64,000 nt of DNA from Oryzobacter telluris (GCF_043099285.1 NZ_CP170723.1:2666001-2730000), one strand, 5' to 3'. Shown: positions 30,686 to 39,336, numbered from the stretch's first letter. Notes: generated from the sequence alone by a model not told the origin. Translations and numbers: made by a program.

Positions 30686-33628
30686 TCAGGCGGGGACGAC
30701 GTTGACGAGCTTGGGCGCGCGCACGATGACCGTGCGCACCCCGTTCTCCAGGGCCGCCTGGACCTTCGGGCTGGCCAGGGCGAGCTCGCGCAGGGCGTCC
30801 TCGGTGATGTCGCTCGGCACCTCGAGGCGGTCCTTGACCTTGCCGCGCACCTGCACCACGCAGGTCACCGTCTCGTCGACCAGCAGGGTCGGGTCGGCGA
30901 CGGGGAACGCCACGTGCACCAGCGACCCCGCGTGCCCGAGCCGGCTCCACAGCTCCTCCGCGATGTGCGGCGCGAGCGGCGCGACCATGAGGACGATGGT
31001 CTCCGCGGCGACGCGCGGCACCCCGCCCTCGATCTTGGTCAGGGCGTTGTTCAGCTCGGTGAGCCGCGCGATCGCCGTGTTGAAGCCGAGCCCCGCGTAG
31101 TCGGTGCGCACGGCGTCGATGGTGCGGTGCAGCACCCGGGTCGTGGCGTCGTCGAGCGGCACGTCGACGACCGTGACCTCACCGGTCTCCTCGTCGACGA
31201 CGTTGCGCCACAGCCGCTGGAGGAAGCGCTGGCTGCCGATGACGGCCCGCGTGTCCCACGGCTTGCTCTGCTCGAGCGGCCCCAGGCCCATCTCGTAGAG
31301 CCGGAACGTGTCGGCCCCGTACGCCGCGTACATCTCGTCGGGGCTGACCATGTTCTTCAGCGACTTGCCGATCTTCCCGAACTCGCGGGTGACCGGCTGG
31401 CCCTGCCAGGTGAACGAGCCGTCGGCGGCCTCCTCGACCTCCTTGGCCTCCACCGGCTGGCCGCGGTCGTCGCGGTAGGCGGCGGCCTGGATGTAGCCCT
31501 GGCTGAAGTAGGTGCGGAACGGCTCGTCCGAGGTCAGGTGCCCCAGGTCGTGGAGCACCTTGTGCCAGAAGCGCGCGTAGAGCAGGTGCAGCACGGCGTG
31601 CTCGACACCGCCGACGTAGAGGTCGACGCCACCGGGGTCGCGGGTGCCCGCAGCCGCACCGGCCACCGGCTCGGGGCGCGGCCCCATCCAGTAGGACTCG
31701 TTCTCGGGGTCGACGAGCGCGGCGGCGTTCTCCGGGTCGAGGTAGCGCAGGTAGTACCAGCAGGACCCCGCCCAGTTGGGCATCGTGTTCGTCTCGCGGC
31801 GGTAGCGGCGGGTGCCGCGACCGTCGCCGAGGTCGAGGTCGACGTGCACCCACTCGTCGACGCGCGACAGGGGCGGCTCGGGCTCGCTCGCCGCGTCCTC
31901 GGGGTCGTAGGTCTTGGGGCTGTAGTCGGGGACGTCGGGCAGCTCGACGGGCAGCATCGAGTCGGGGACGCCGTGGGCGGTGCCGTCCTCGTCGAAGACG
32001 ACCGGGAACGGCTCGCCCCAGTAGCGCTGGCGGCTGAACAGCCAGTCGCGCAGCTTGTAGCTGACCGTGGGGGCGCCGATGCCGGTCGACTCCAGCCACG
32101 GGGTGATGGCGGCCTTGGCGTCGGTGACCCCGAGCCCGTCGATGCTCAGCTGGGCGTTGGCCGAGTTGATGGCCGGCCCCTCGCCCGTGAAGGCGGTGGT
32201 GTCGTCGTGGCCCTCGGACGGCTGCACGGTGCGGATCTTCGGCAGGTCGAAGGCGGTGGCGAAGTCCCAGTCGCGCTCGTCCTGGCCGGGCACGGCCATG
32301 ATCGCCCCGGTGCCGTAGCCCATGAGGACGTAGTCGGCGACGAAGACGGGGACGGTGGCGCCGGTGACGGGGTTGACCGCCCAGCCACCGGTGAAGACAC
32401 CGGTCTTGTCCTTGCCCTCGGTCTGGCGCTCGACGTCGTTCTTGCGCGAGGCCGCGCGGCGGTAGGCGTCGACCGCCTCGGCCGGGGTTGCCGTGCCGTT
32501 GGTCCAGCGGTCCTTGGTGCCCTCGGGCCAGCCGCCGGCCGGGACCAGCTCGTCGACGAGCGGGTGCTCGGGCGCCAGGACCATGAAGGTCGCGCCGAAC
32601 AGCGTGTCGGGCCGGGTCGTGAAGACCTCGATGCCGGTGCCCGCCGCGGCGGGGACGCCAACGGCCTCGTCACCGGTGGCCACGCCGTCGGCGAGGACGG
32701 GGAAGGTGACCCGGGCGCCGTGGCTGCGGCCGATCCAGTTGCGCTGCATGATCTTGACCTTCTCGGGCCAGTCCACGCGGTCGAGGTCGTCGGCGAGCCG
32801 GTCGGAGTACGCGGTGATCCGCATCATCCACTGGCGCAGGTTGCGGCGGAACACGGGGAAGTTGCCGCGCTCGGAGCGACCCTCGTTGGTGACCTCCTCG
32901 TTGCTCAGCACGGTGCCCAGGCCCGGGCACCAGTTCACCGGCGCCTCGCTCGTGTAGGCCAGGCGCTGGCCGTCGATGATGTCGGCGCGCTCGAGGTCGG
33001 ACAGGTCGTCCCAGCCGCGGCCGTCGTCGGCGGGCAGGGCGCGGGTGCCGCTGCGGTACTCCTCGACCAGCTCGCTCACCGGGCGGGCGCGGCCGGTTCC
33101 GCCGTCGGGGCGGACGGCGTCGGCGTCGTACCAGCTGTTGAAGATCTGCAGGAAGATCCACTGGGTCCAGCGGTAGTAGTCCGGGTCGATCGTCTGGATG
33201 GCGCGGCGGTCGTCGTGGCCCAGGCCGAGGCGGCGCAGCTGGCGCGCCATGATGACGATGTTGTCCTCGGTGGTCTTGCGGGGGTGCTGGCCGGTCTGCA
33301 CGGCGTACTGCTCGGCGGGCAGGCCGAACGCGTCGTAGCCCAGGCAGTGCAGGACGTTCTTGCCGAGCATCCGGTTGTAGCGGGCGAAGACGTCGGTGGC
33401 GATGTAGCCCAGCGGGTGGCCGACGTGCAGGCCGGCACCGCTCGGGTACGGGAACATGTCGAGGACCAGCAGGTGGCCGTTGGGGTGGGCGGCGACGCCC
33501 TCCGGGTCGGCCCACGGACCGGCGGGGTTGGGTGCGTGGTAGGTGCCGCGCTCGGCCCAGCGGTCCTGCCAGGCGACCTCGATCTGCCCGGCCAGCTCGG
33601 CGGTGTAGCGGTGCGGGGTCTCGCTCAT
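30686..33628 (-). CDS. leuS: leucyl-tRNA synthetase
   Basis: 980 aa, full-length class I synthetase. HIGH-type motif HVGHPLGYIATD near residue 73, a CP1 editing domain (VFTTRPDTLFGATFMVLAPE, the T-rich editing motif), and the KMSKS-equivalent FGKIGKSLKNMVSPDEM near residue 720, followed by an anticodon-binding domain. Charges tRNA-Leu. ATG at 33628. Its 5' leader encodes an eight-residue peptide with three consecutive Leu codons and an attenuator hairpin, so expression probably responds to leucyl-tRNA levels. Confidence 0.98.
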   Translation of the reverse strand: MSETPHRYTAELAGQIEVAWQDRWAERGTYHAPNPAGPWADPEGVAAHPNGHLLVLDMFPYPSGAGLHVGHPLGYIATDVFARYNRMLGKNVLHCLGYDAFGLPAEQYAVQTGQHPRKTTEDNIVIMARQLRRLGLGHDDRRAIQTIDPDYYRWTQWIFLQIFNSWYDADAVRPDGGTGRARPVSELVEEYRSGTRALPADDGRGWDDLSDLERADIIDGQRLAYTSEAPVNWCPGLGTVLSNEEVTNEGRSERGNFPVFRRNLRQWMMRITAYSDRLADDLDRVDWPEKVKIMQRNWIGRSHGARVTFPVLADGVATGDEAVGVPAAAGTGIEVFTTRPDTLFGATFMVLAPEHPLVDELVPAGGWPEGTKDRWTNGTATPAEAVDAYRRAASRKNDVERQTEGKDKTGVFTGGWAVNPVTGATVPVFVADYVLMGYGTGAIMAVPGQDERDWDFATAFDLPKIRTVQPSEGHDDTTAFTGEGPAINSANAQLSIDGLGVTDAKAAITPWLESTGIGAPTVSYKLRDWLFSRQRYWGEPFPVVFDEDGTAHGVPDSMLPVELPDVPDYSPKTYDPEDAASEPEPPLSRVDEWVHVDLDLGDGRGTRRYRRETNTMPNWAGSCWYYLRYLDPENAAALVDPENESYWMGPRPEPVAGAAAGTRDPGGVDLYVGGVEHAVLHLLYARFWHKVLHDLGHLTSDEPFRTYFSQGYIQAAAYRDDRGQPVEAKEVEEAADGSFTWQGQPVTREFGKIGKSLKNMVSPDEMYAAYGADTFRLYEMGLGPLEQSKPWDTRAVIGSQRFLQRLWRNVVDEETGEVTVVDVPLDDATTRVLHRTIDAVRTDYAGLGFNTAIARLTELNNALTKIEGGVPRVAAETIVLMVAPLAPHIAEELWSRLGHAGSLVHVAFPVADPTLLVDETVTCVVQVRGKVKDRLEVPSDITEDALRELALASPKVQAALENGVRTVIVRAPKLVNVVPA

Positions 33629-33669
33629 GTCGTCCTCGGTCGTTTCGTCTCGTTCGATCTGCGCCCATG

Positions 33670-33695
33670 AAAAAGCCCCTCGCGCAGGAGGGGCT
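33670..33695 (-). terminator. intrinsic terminator/attenuator in the leuS leader
   Basis: On the minus strand AGCCCCT-8 nt-AGGGGCT is followed by a run of five T (A run at 33670-33674), 41 nt before the leuS start. It is the most canonical intrinsic terminator in this window. Directly upstream lies a competing GC-rich hairpin (33696-33724: GCCGCGC.GGCC / GGCC.GCGCGGC). Confidence 0.75.
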
Positions 33696-33723
33696 GCCGC
33701 GCGGGCCGTGGTGGCCGGCGCGG

Positions 33724-33750
33724 CTAGGTAAGGAGCAGGAACCTCGTCAC
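33724..33750 (-). CDS. leuS leader peptide (8 codons, three consecutive Leu)
   Basis: Minus-strand frame GTG ACG AGG TTC CTG CTC CTT ACC TAG encodes (M)TRFLLLT. It has three adjacent Leu codons, one of them CTT, which is rare in this genome. The GTG lies 6 nt after TACCCT (33762-33757), a TANNNT -10 box, so the mRNA can be leaderless, which explains the missing Shine-Dalgarno. The stop falls at the edge of the GC-rich hairpin ahead of the attenuator, as in ribosome-mediated attenuation. Confidence 0.65.
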   Translation of the reverse strand: MTRFLLLT

Positions 33751-33756
33751 GTGGTC

Positions 33757-33762
33757 AGGGTA
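33757..33762 (-). promoter_or_regulatory. -10 element of leuS leader promoter
   Basis: TACCCT on the minus strand (TANNNT), followed by six nt GACCAC and then the leader GTG. No convincing -35 hexamer seen. Confidence 0.5.
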
Positions 33763-33820
33763 TCGCAGGGGCTGCGACCGCTGCCGGTGAGGGCGGGGCG
33801 GGGCGGAGGTGCGTGCGGAC

Positions 33821-34474
33821 TCAGCCGAGCAGGCCGGCGACGAGCAGGGCCTGGGCCAGGTGGTAGGTCACCATGACCAGCGGCCGGGTCCGGGCCGCAG
33901 GGTTCACGAACTTGCCGAGGGCGAGAACGGTGTCGCTGACGACGAACAGCGCGGCGCCCAGGCCGACGAGGAGGTGACCGGTCGCCCATCCGAGCACCGA
34001 CATCGCCCCGATGACCGCCATGTACGCGGCGACCGCCCCGGCCAGGACGGCGCCACCCTCGGCGAGGGCCGCCGGGAGGATGCGCCGTCCGACGACGAGC
34101 GCCGCCACCAGCACGGCCGCGCCGACCCAGGCGAGCGCCGGGCGGTCGAGGCCGGTCGCGAGGAACGACCCGACCCACGCGAGGTGGCCGACGAGGAAGG
34201 CGGCGAGCCCGCCGAGGAAGCGTGGCTGCGTGTCCTCGAGGAGCAGGACGTCGCCGACCATCCCCAGGACGAGGGCGACGAGGACGAGGCGCCCCGTCGT
34301 CGAGTCGGCGGCGCCGAGGAGCAGGGAGACGGCGATCAGCCCGACCATCACGGCCGGTTTGGCCCAGCGCTCGGTGCGCCGGTCGTCGCGCACGACGGCC
34401 CGCCAGTCGAGGACCGCCACGACGGCGGTGGCGAGCACGGCGACCCAGAGCGCGACGTCATCCACGACCCGCAT
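33821..34474 (-). CDS. YhhN-family lysoplasmalogenase-like membrane protein
   Basis: 217 aa, about eight TM helices. Family features: KPAVMVGLIAVSLLLG, LVLGMVGDVLLLEDTQPRFLGGL with the conserved Gly-Asp of the active site, FLVGHLAWVGSF and FVVSDTVLAL with the second conserved Asp. YhhN/TMEM86 proteins hydrolyse the vinyl ether of lysoplasmalogens in animals; the bacterial substrate is uncertain. Monocistronic by appearance. A 58-bp near-palindrome lies 87 nt upstream. Confidence 0.85.
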   Translation of the reverse strand: MRVVDDVALWVAVLATAVVAVLDWRAVVRDDRRTERWAKPAVMVGLIAVSLLLGAADSTTGRLVLVALVLGMVGDVLLLEDTQPRFLGGLAAFLVGHLAWVGSFLATGLDRPALAWVGAAVLVAALVVGRRILPAALAEGGAVLAGAVAAYMAVIGAMSVLGWATGHLLVGLGAALFVVSDTVLALGKFVNPAARTRPLVMVTYHLAQALLVAGLLG

Positions 34475-34560
34475 CCTGCCGACAACCCACCGGCGCCGCC
34501 CGCCGCCGTGGCCGACCTCACCCCCCCAGCCGCCGCGCCTGCCCCCGCTGCCTCCTCCGG

Positions 34561-34618
34561 CGCGACCTACCGCCTGGTACGTGGGGTGATCACCCCGCGG
34601 ACCGGGCGGTAGGTCGCG
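34561..34618. repeat. 58-bp near-perfect palindrome
   Basis: Outer arms CGCGACCTACCGCC (34561-34574) and GGCGGTAGGTCGCG (34605-34618) are perfect; the inside continues as TGGT/ACCG and ends in the perfect core GGGGTGATCACCCC (34583-34596). It starts 19 nt past the monooxygenase stop, so it may act as that gene's terminator. The length and symmetry also fit a repeated extragenic palindrome. Confidence 0.7.
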
Positions 34619-34637
34619 ATGCAGCGGAGCCCGTGGG

Positions 34638-36104
34638 TCAGTGGAGGTCGAGGTGGCCGTCGTCGACCCGGCCCAGCCGCATCACGGCGAGGTCGTAGGG
34701 GTAGCTCTGCACGACCCGCCACGGGCGTCGCCGCCCCTGGCGCGGCAGCAGGTGCGCCCCGCGCGCGATGTAGCCCGAGGTGAGGTCCAGCAGCGGGGTG
34801 TCCTCGCCACCCTCGCGCGCCGCGTCGAACCGGGGCACCGCCACCGACAGCCCGCGGTTGTCCATGTACCGCACGAGCCGGCAGAACCAGTGGGCCGAGA
34901 GGTCGGCACGCAGGGTCCAGCTCGCGTTGGTGTAGCCGACGGACAGGGCCATGTTCGGCACATCCGAGAGCATCAGCCCCTTGTAGACGTGCCCCTGCGC
35001 GATGTCGACCGGCTCGCCGTCGACGACCGCCTCGGCTCCCCCGCCGATCGCCAGCCGCAGCCCGGTCGCCGTCACGACGACGTCGGCGGGGAGGTGGCCG
35101 CCCGACCCCAGCCGGATGCCGTCGGCCTCGAACCGCTCCACGGTGTCGGTGACGACGTCGGCCCGGCCCGACGCGATGGCGTCGAGCAGGTCGCCGTCGG
35201 GCGCGACGCACAGCCGCTCGTCCCACGGGTCGTACGTGGGCGTGAAGTGGGTCTCGACGTCGTAGCCCTCCGGCAACCGCTCGGCGACCCGCTTCCTCAG
35301 CAGGCGCGCCCCGCCCTGCGGCCAGCGCCGCAGCAGTCGGTAGGCAGCCAGCCCCAGCACGACGTTCTTGCCCCGCACCACCCGGTGCGCCAGCCCGGCG
35401 GGCAGGACCCGGCGCAGGCCGTCGGCCACGGCGTCGTGGTCGGGCAGGGCCGCGACGTAGCTCGGGCTGCGCTGCAGCATCGTCACGTGCGCCGCGCCCT
35501 CCCCGACGAGCGCCGGCACGAGCGTGACCGCCGTGGCCCCGCTGCCGATGACGACGACCCGCTTCCCGCGCACGTCCAGACCCCCCGCGGGCCAGTGCTG
35601 GGGGTGGACGACCTCACCCGCGAAGTCCTCGAGCCCCGGGAAGGCCACGACGTGCCCCGAGGCGTACGAGTAGTAGCCCGTCGCGAGGTAGACGAACCGC
35701 GCCGTGTGGCGCACGACCCCGGAGGAGGTCCGGGCCGTCACCGTCCAGCGCGCGGTGTCCGACGACCACTCCAGCCGCTCGGCCTTCTGCCCCAGGTGGA
35801 GCCGCTCGGTCACCCCGTACGCCCGCGCCGTGTCCTGCACGTACTCGCGGATCTGCGCCCCGGTCGCGAACGACCCGTTGCCGCGCCACGGGCGGAAGGG
35901 GAAGCCCAGCGTGTACATGTCGGAGTCCGACCGCACCCCGGGGTAGCGGAACAGGTCCCACGTGCCCCCGATGGCGTCGCGCGCCTCGAGCACCGCCCAC
36001 ACCGTCCCGGCGCAGTGCTGCGCGAGCCGGCTCGCGACGTCGACCCCCGAGATGCCCGCCCCCACGACGAGGACGTCGACGTCGAGCGGAACGGCCTGCT
36101 GCAC
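34638..36104 (-). CDS. type I Baeyer-Villiger flavin monooxygenase, EthA-like
   Basis: 488 aa. FAD Rossmann motif VVGAGISGVDVASRL near residue 12, GGTWDLFRYPGVRSDSDMYT, the exact Baeyer-Villiger fingerprint FxGxxxHxxxWP as FAGEVVHPQHWP near residue 160, and the NADPH Rossmann motif VIGSGATAVTLVPAL near 187. Inserts oxygen next to a ketone or oxidises sulfur, using NADPH and O2. EthA of Mycobacterium tuberculosis, which activates ethionamide, has this layout. GTG start without a visible Shine-Dalgarno. Not in an operon: the upstream gene diverges. Confidence 0.92.
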   Translation of the reverse strand: MQQAVPLDVDVLVVGAGISGVDVASRLAQHCAGTVWAVLEARDAIGGTWDLFRYPGVRSDSDMYTLGFPFRPWRGNGSFATGAQIREYVQDTARAYGVTERLHLGQKAERLEWSSDTARWTVTARTSSGVVRHTARFVYLATGYYSYASGHVVAFPGLEDFAGEVVHPQHWPAGGLDVRGKRVVVIGSGATAVTLVPALVGEGAAHVTMLQRSPSYVAALPDHDAVADGLRRVLPAGLAHRVVRGKNVVLGLAAYRLLRRWPQGGARLLRKRVAERLPEGYDVETHFTPTYDPWDERLCVAPDGDLLDAIASGRADVVTDTVERFEADGIRLGSGGHLPADVVVTATGLRLAIGGGAEAVVDGEPVDIAQGHVYKGLMLSDVPNMALSVGYTNASWTLRADLSAHWFCRLVRYMDNRGLSVAVPRFDAAREGGEDTPLLDLTSGYIARGAHLLPRQGRRRPWRVVQSYPYDLAVMRLGRVDDGHLDLH

Positions 36105-36196
36105 GCGCTCAGGCTACGTCGGGCGGATGTCGAACCTCCGCCCGGTCCGCGGCGCGGAGACGGTCGCTGTCGGCCCGTCGTGTGACGATTGGAGGC

Positions 36197-36688
36197 ATGA
36201 CCTCCCTCTCCGACTTCACCGCCACCACGCTCACCGGCCAGGAGCGCAGCCTCTCCGAGTACGCCGGCGACGTCGTCCTCGTCGTCAACACCGCGAGCAA
36301 CTGCGGCTACACCCCGCAGTACGCCGGCCTCGAGGCGCTGTACGCCGAGTTCAAGGACGAGGGCTTCGTCGTCCTCGGGTTCCCCTGCAACCAGTTCGGT
36401 GGCCAGGAGCCCGGCACCGACGGCGAGATCGAGCAGTTCTGCCAGGTCAACTACGGCGTCACCTTCCCCATGTTCGCCAAGGTCGACGTCAACGGTGACG
36501 ACGCGCACCCCCTCTTCGAGTGGCTCAAGAGCGAGAAGAGGGGCCTGCTCGGCGGCTCCATCAAGTGGAACTTCACCAAGTTCCTCGTCGACTCCGACGG
36601 CACGGTCATCGGGCGCTACGCCCCCACCACCGAGCCGTCCGCCATCGCCGAGGACGTGAGGGAGGCCCTCGAGGCCGCCGCTGCATGA
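36197..36688 (+). CDS. glutathione peroxidase-family thiol peroxidase
   Basis: 163 aa, standard length. Catalytic Cys in VNTASNCGYTPQY near residue 36, resolving Cys and Gln in FPCNQFGGQEPG near residue 66, and Trp/Asn in KWNFTKFLVD near 125 complete the GPx tetrad. It uses Cys, not selenocysteine, and in actinobacteria most likely takes electrons from thioredoxin. Start uncertain: ATG 36197 gives the usual N-terminus but GGAGG is only 1 nt away, whereas GTG 36182 adds five residues. The stop overlaps the next start (ATGA). Confidence 0.93.
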   Translation: MTSLSDFTATTLTGQERSLSEYAGDVVLVVNTASNCGYTPQYAGLEALYAEFKDEGFVVLGFPCNQFGGQEPGTDGEIEQFCQVNYGVTFPMFAKVDVNGDDAHPLFEWLKSEKRGLLGGSIKWNFTKFLVDSDGTVIGRYAPTTEPSAIAEDVREALEAAAA

Positions 36689-37827
36689 GCGGTTGGCTCC
36701 TGCTGGTCCCGGCGGCGGTCCTCGTCGGGTTCCTCGCCTTCCTCTGGCACCGCCTGGCGGTCGCCCCGCAGTGGCCCCGGTGGGTGCGCTGGGTCGTCGC
36801 CCTGCTCCTCGCCGGGCTCGGCGCCCTCGTCCTCGCCTCGTTCGACGTGTGGGGCGGGGCGTTCACCCCGGCGCAGATGCGCCCGTGGGTGTGGCTGGGT
36901 ACCGCGTTCATGGCCAGCTGCCTGTACCTCTTCCTCGGGCTGGTCCCGGTGTGGCTGGCCAGCGTCGTCCTCTGGCTGACCCGGTGGAGCCACGACCACG
37001 GGGCGGTCGGTCGCCGGCGCCTCAACCGGGTCGCCGCGCCGCTCGTCGCCGCCCTGGCGTTCGGCGCGACCGGCTACGGCGCGTGGGAGGCCTCGCACCC
37101 GTCGGTCACCCAGGTCGAGGTGTCCTCCCCCGAGCTGCCCGAACAGCTCGACGGCGTGCGCGTCGCCCTCGTCGCCGACATCCACGCCGGTGCCGTGCGG
37201 GGGTCCGCCTTCACCCGGCAGACCGTCGACCTCGTCAACGCGCAGGAGCCTGACCTCATCGTCATCGCCGGAGACCTCGTCGACGGCCAGGCCGCCCGCT
37301 ACGCGCCCGAGATCGCGCCCCTGGCCGACCTGCGGGCTCCGCTGGGCGTGTTCGCGACCACCGGCAACCACGAGATGTACCGCGACACCGCGAACTGGCT
37401 CACGGCCTTCGACGCCACCGGCCTGACGATCCTGCGCAACGAGTCGGTCCCGCTCACCCGCGACGGTGCCACCGTCACCCTCGCCGGCGTCCACGACCTC
37501 GAGGGCGACGGCGAGTGGGCCTCCGACGTCGACGCCGCCCTCGCCGGGGTCGACCCGGCCGGGTTCACGATGCTCGTGGCGCACCAGCCGCGCCAGGCCC
37601 TCGCCCTCGAGGGACGCGGCGTCGACCTCCAGCTCTCCGGCCACACCCACGGCGGCCAGATGTGGCCGCTGCGCTACCTCGTGCCGCTCCAGCAGCCGAT
37701 GATCGACGGGCTCGCCACCGTGGCGGGCACGCAGGTCGTCACCACGCGCGGCATCGGCGCGTGGGGTCCGGCGATCCGGGTGCTCGCCCCGCCGGAGGTC
37801 CCCGTCGTCACCCTGCGCCGCTCGTGA
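36685..37827 (+). CDS. membrane-anchored metallophosphoesterase, 380 aa
   Basis: N-terminal third has about four TM helices. The catalytic domain follows from near residue 145: DIHAG (D-x-H), AGDLVDG, TTGNHEMY, VAHQPRQ and SGHTHGGQMWP, the full calcineurin-like metal-binding set for two metal ions. The fold resembles YkuE/YaeI-type enzymes that act on membrane-linked phosphoesters; substrate unknown. Start and stop overlap both neighbours by 4 nt, so peroxidase, phosphoesterase and Tag form one coupled operon. Confidence 0.92.
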   Translation: MSGWLLLVPAAVLVGFLAFLWHRLAVAPQWPRWVRWVVALLLAGLGALVLASFDVWGGAFTPAQMRPWVWLGTAFMASCLYLFLGLVPVWLASVVLWLTRWSHDHGAVGRRRLNRVAAPLVAALAFGATGYGAWEASHPSVTQVEVSSPELPEQLDGVRVALVADIHAGAVRGSAFTRQTVDLVNAQEPDLIVIAGDLVDGQAARYAPEIAPLADLRAPLGVFATTGNHEMYRDTANWLTAFDATGLTILRNESVPLTRDGATVTLAGVHDLEGDGEWASDVDAALAGVDPAGFTMLVAHQPRQALALEGRGVDLQLSGHTHGGQMWPLRYLVPLQQPMIDGLATVAGTQVVTTRGIGAWGPAIRVLAPPEVPVVTLRRS

Positions 37828-38429
37828 GCGACCCCGGCGTCGTCGTCGGCGACGACGGGTTCGCCCGGCCGGTGTGGGCGTCGGTCGACCCGATGCTGCG
37901 CGAGTACTACGACACCGAGTGGGGCATGCCGGTGCGCGACGAGCGCGGCCTGTTCGAGCGCCTGTCGCTCGAGGCGTTCCAGTCCGGGCTGTCGTGGGCG
38001 ACCATCCTGCGCAAGCGGCCCGCCTTCCGCGAGGCCTTCCACGGATTCGACCCCGAGCGCGTCGCCGCCTACACCGACGACGACGTCGCCCGCCTCATGG
38101 CCGACGCCGGCATCGTGCGCAACCGGGCCAAGGTCCTCGCGACGATCACCAACGCGGGGGCCACGCTGCGCCTGCGCGAAGACCCAGAAGGCGACCTCGC
38201 GGCGTTCGTGTGGTCGTTCCAGCCGCAGGACACCCCGCGGCCGCACACGTACGCCGACGTCCCCACGACCTCCCCCGAGTCGCTGGCCCTGTCCAAGGCG
38301 CTCAAGCGCAAGGGCTTCGCCTTCGTCGGCCCCACGACGATGTACGCGCTGATGGAGGCGGTCGGCATCGTCGACACGCACCTGCTGGGCAGCCACCGGC
38401 GCGGCACGAGCGGCGTCTGGCCCGCCTGA
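37824..38429 (+). CDS. tag: DNA-3-methyladenine glycosylase I, zinc-site-less variant
   Basis: 201 aa, normal length for Tag. Core signature: EYYDTEWGMP near residue 27, FERLSLEAFQSGLSWATILRKRPAFREAF (core QSGLSWATIL), IVRNRAKV and the C-terminal FVGPTTMYALMEAVGIVDTH. Excises 3-methyladenine. Compared with E. coli Tag, whose zinc is held by two Cys and two His at the termini, here the N-terminal Cys and His are replaced (RPVW, EYYD) and the C-terminal Cys is Ser (LLGSHRR), so the zinc snap is probably absent. GTG start overlapping the previous stop. Confidence 0.93.
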   Translation: MSDPGVVVGDDGFARPVWASVDPMLREYYDTEWGMPVRDERGLFERLSLEAFQSGLSWATILRKRPAFREAFHGFDPERVAAYTDDDVARLMADAGIVRNRAKVLATITNAGATLRLREDPEGDLAAFVWSFQPQDTPRPHTYADVPTTSPESLALSKALKRKGFAFVGPTTMYALMEAVGIVDTHLLGSHRRGTSGVWPA

Positions 38430-38466
38430 GCGGCGGACCTCCCGCCTGCGCGGCGGAACCGGGGGC

Positions 38467-39306
38467 TCAGCCCGTCGGGGCGGCGATCACCGACAGCAGC
38501 CGCAGCCGCTCGTCGCTCGCGCTGCCCGGGGGCGCGGTCCACACGAGCAGCGAGTGCGTGCCCTCGGGGTCGCGCAGGACCTGGCAGTCGAGCTCGAGCA
38601 GCCCCACCTCGGGGTGGAGGTAGCGCTTGACCTGCCGCGGCCGGATCCCCACCTCCTGCTCGGCCCAGCGGGCGCGGAACTCCTCGCTGGACGCCGTGAG
38701 GAGGTCGACGAGGTGTGCCGCGCGCGACCCCGGCCCGCGCAGGGCGAGCACCCCCCGCAGCCCGGACGCGTACATCCGCGAGTAGAAGTCGTGGTCCTCC
38801 ACCGGATGGAGGTCGCGCGCGGCCGGGTCGGTGAACCAGCGGTAGCCGATGCTCCGGGAGGGTCCCTCGTGGCGCGACGCGTCGCCGACGAGCGCCGCGC
38901 CGAGCGCGTTCTGGCGCAGCGTCTCCCCCAGCTCGGTGACGACCTCGGCCGGGGTGTCGGTGAGCCGGTCGAAGACGCGGAGCATCCCGGGGCCGACGTG
39001 GTCGGTGCCCGCCCCGCGCTCGGGCGCCCGGTGCCCGGCGAGCAGGTGCAGGTGGTCGCGCTCGGCCACGGTGAGGTGCAGGCCCTGGGCGATCGCCGCG
39101 ACCATCTGCTCGGAGGGCTGCGGGCCGCGCTGCCGCTCGAGCCGCGCGTAGTAGTCGACCGACATGTGGCACAGCGCCGCCACCTCCTCGCGGCGCAGCC
39201 CGCTCGTGCGCCGCCGCCGCCCGCGGGGCAGGCCGACGTCCTCCGGCTGCAGTGCCTCGCGGCGGCTGCGCAGGAACGCGGCGAGCCCTGCCCGATCGAT
39301 GACCAC
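38467..39306 (-). CDS. XRE-family regulator with MmyB-like ligand domain
   Basis: 279 aa. N-terminal helix-turn-helix near residues 10-75 (FLRSRREALQPEDVGLPRGR, then LRREEVAALCHMSVDYYARL and QRGPQPSEQMVAAIAQGLHL), then the MmyB-type ligand-binding domain (RWFTDPAARDLHPVEDHDFY). Such regulators commonly control a divergent short-chain dehydrogenase, as here. GTG start with GGAGAC upstream; the longer frame to 39444 crosses the operator and is rejected. Predicted target: the SDR at 39438, through the 27-bp repeat at 39337-39363. Confidence 0.9.
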   Translation of the reverse strand: MVIDRAGLAAFLRSRREALQPEDVGLPRGRRRRTSGLRREEVAALCHMSVDYYARLERQRGPQPSEQMVAAIAQGLHLTVAERDHLHLLAGHRAPERGAGTDHVGPGMLRVFDRLTDTPAEVVTELGETLRQNALGAALVGDASRHEGPSRSIGYRWFTDPAARDLHPVEDHDFYSRMYASGLRGVLALRGPGSRAAHLVDLLTASSEEFRARWAEQEVGIRPRQVKRYLHPEVGLLELDCQVLRDPEGTHSLLVWTAPPGSASDERLRLLSVIAAPTG

Positions 39307-39336
39307 GTCTCCATCCTGCCGCCGGGGGGTTCCCCG

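Noticed and set aside
30638..33670. Plus-strand open frame of about 1000 codons opposite leuS
   Set aside because: Same GC-skew artefact; the minus strand carries a complete leucyl-tRNA synthetase.
33629..33820. T-box riboswitch in the leuS leader
   Set aside because: No T-box core or specifier-loop architecture seen; a Leu-codon leader peptide plus terminator explains the region better.
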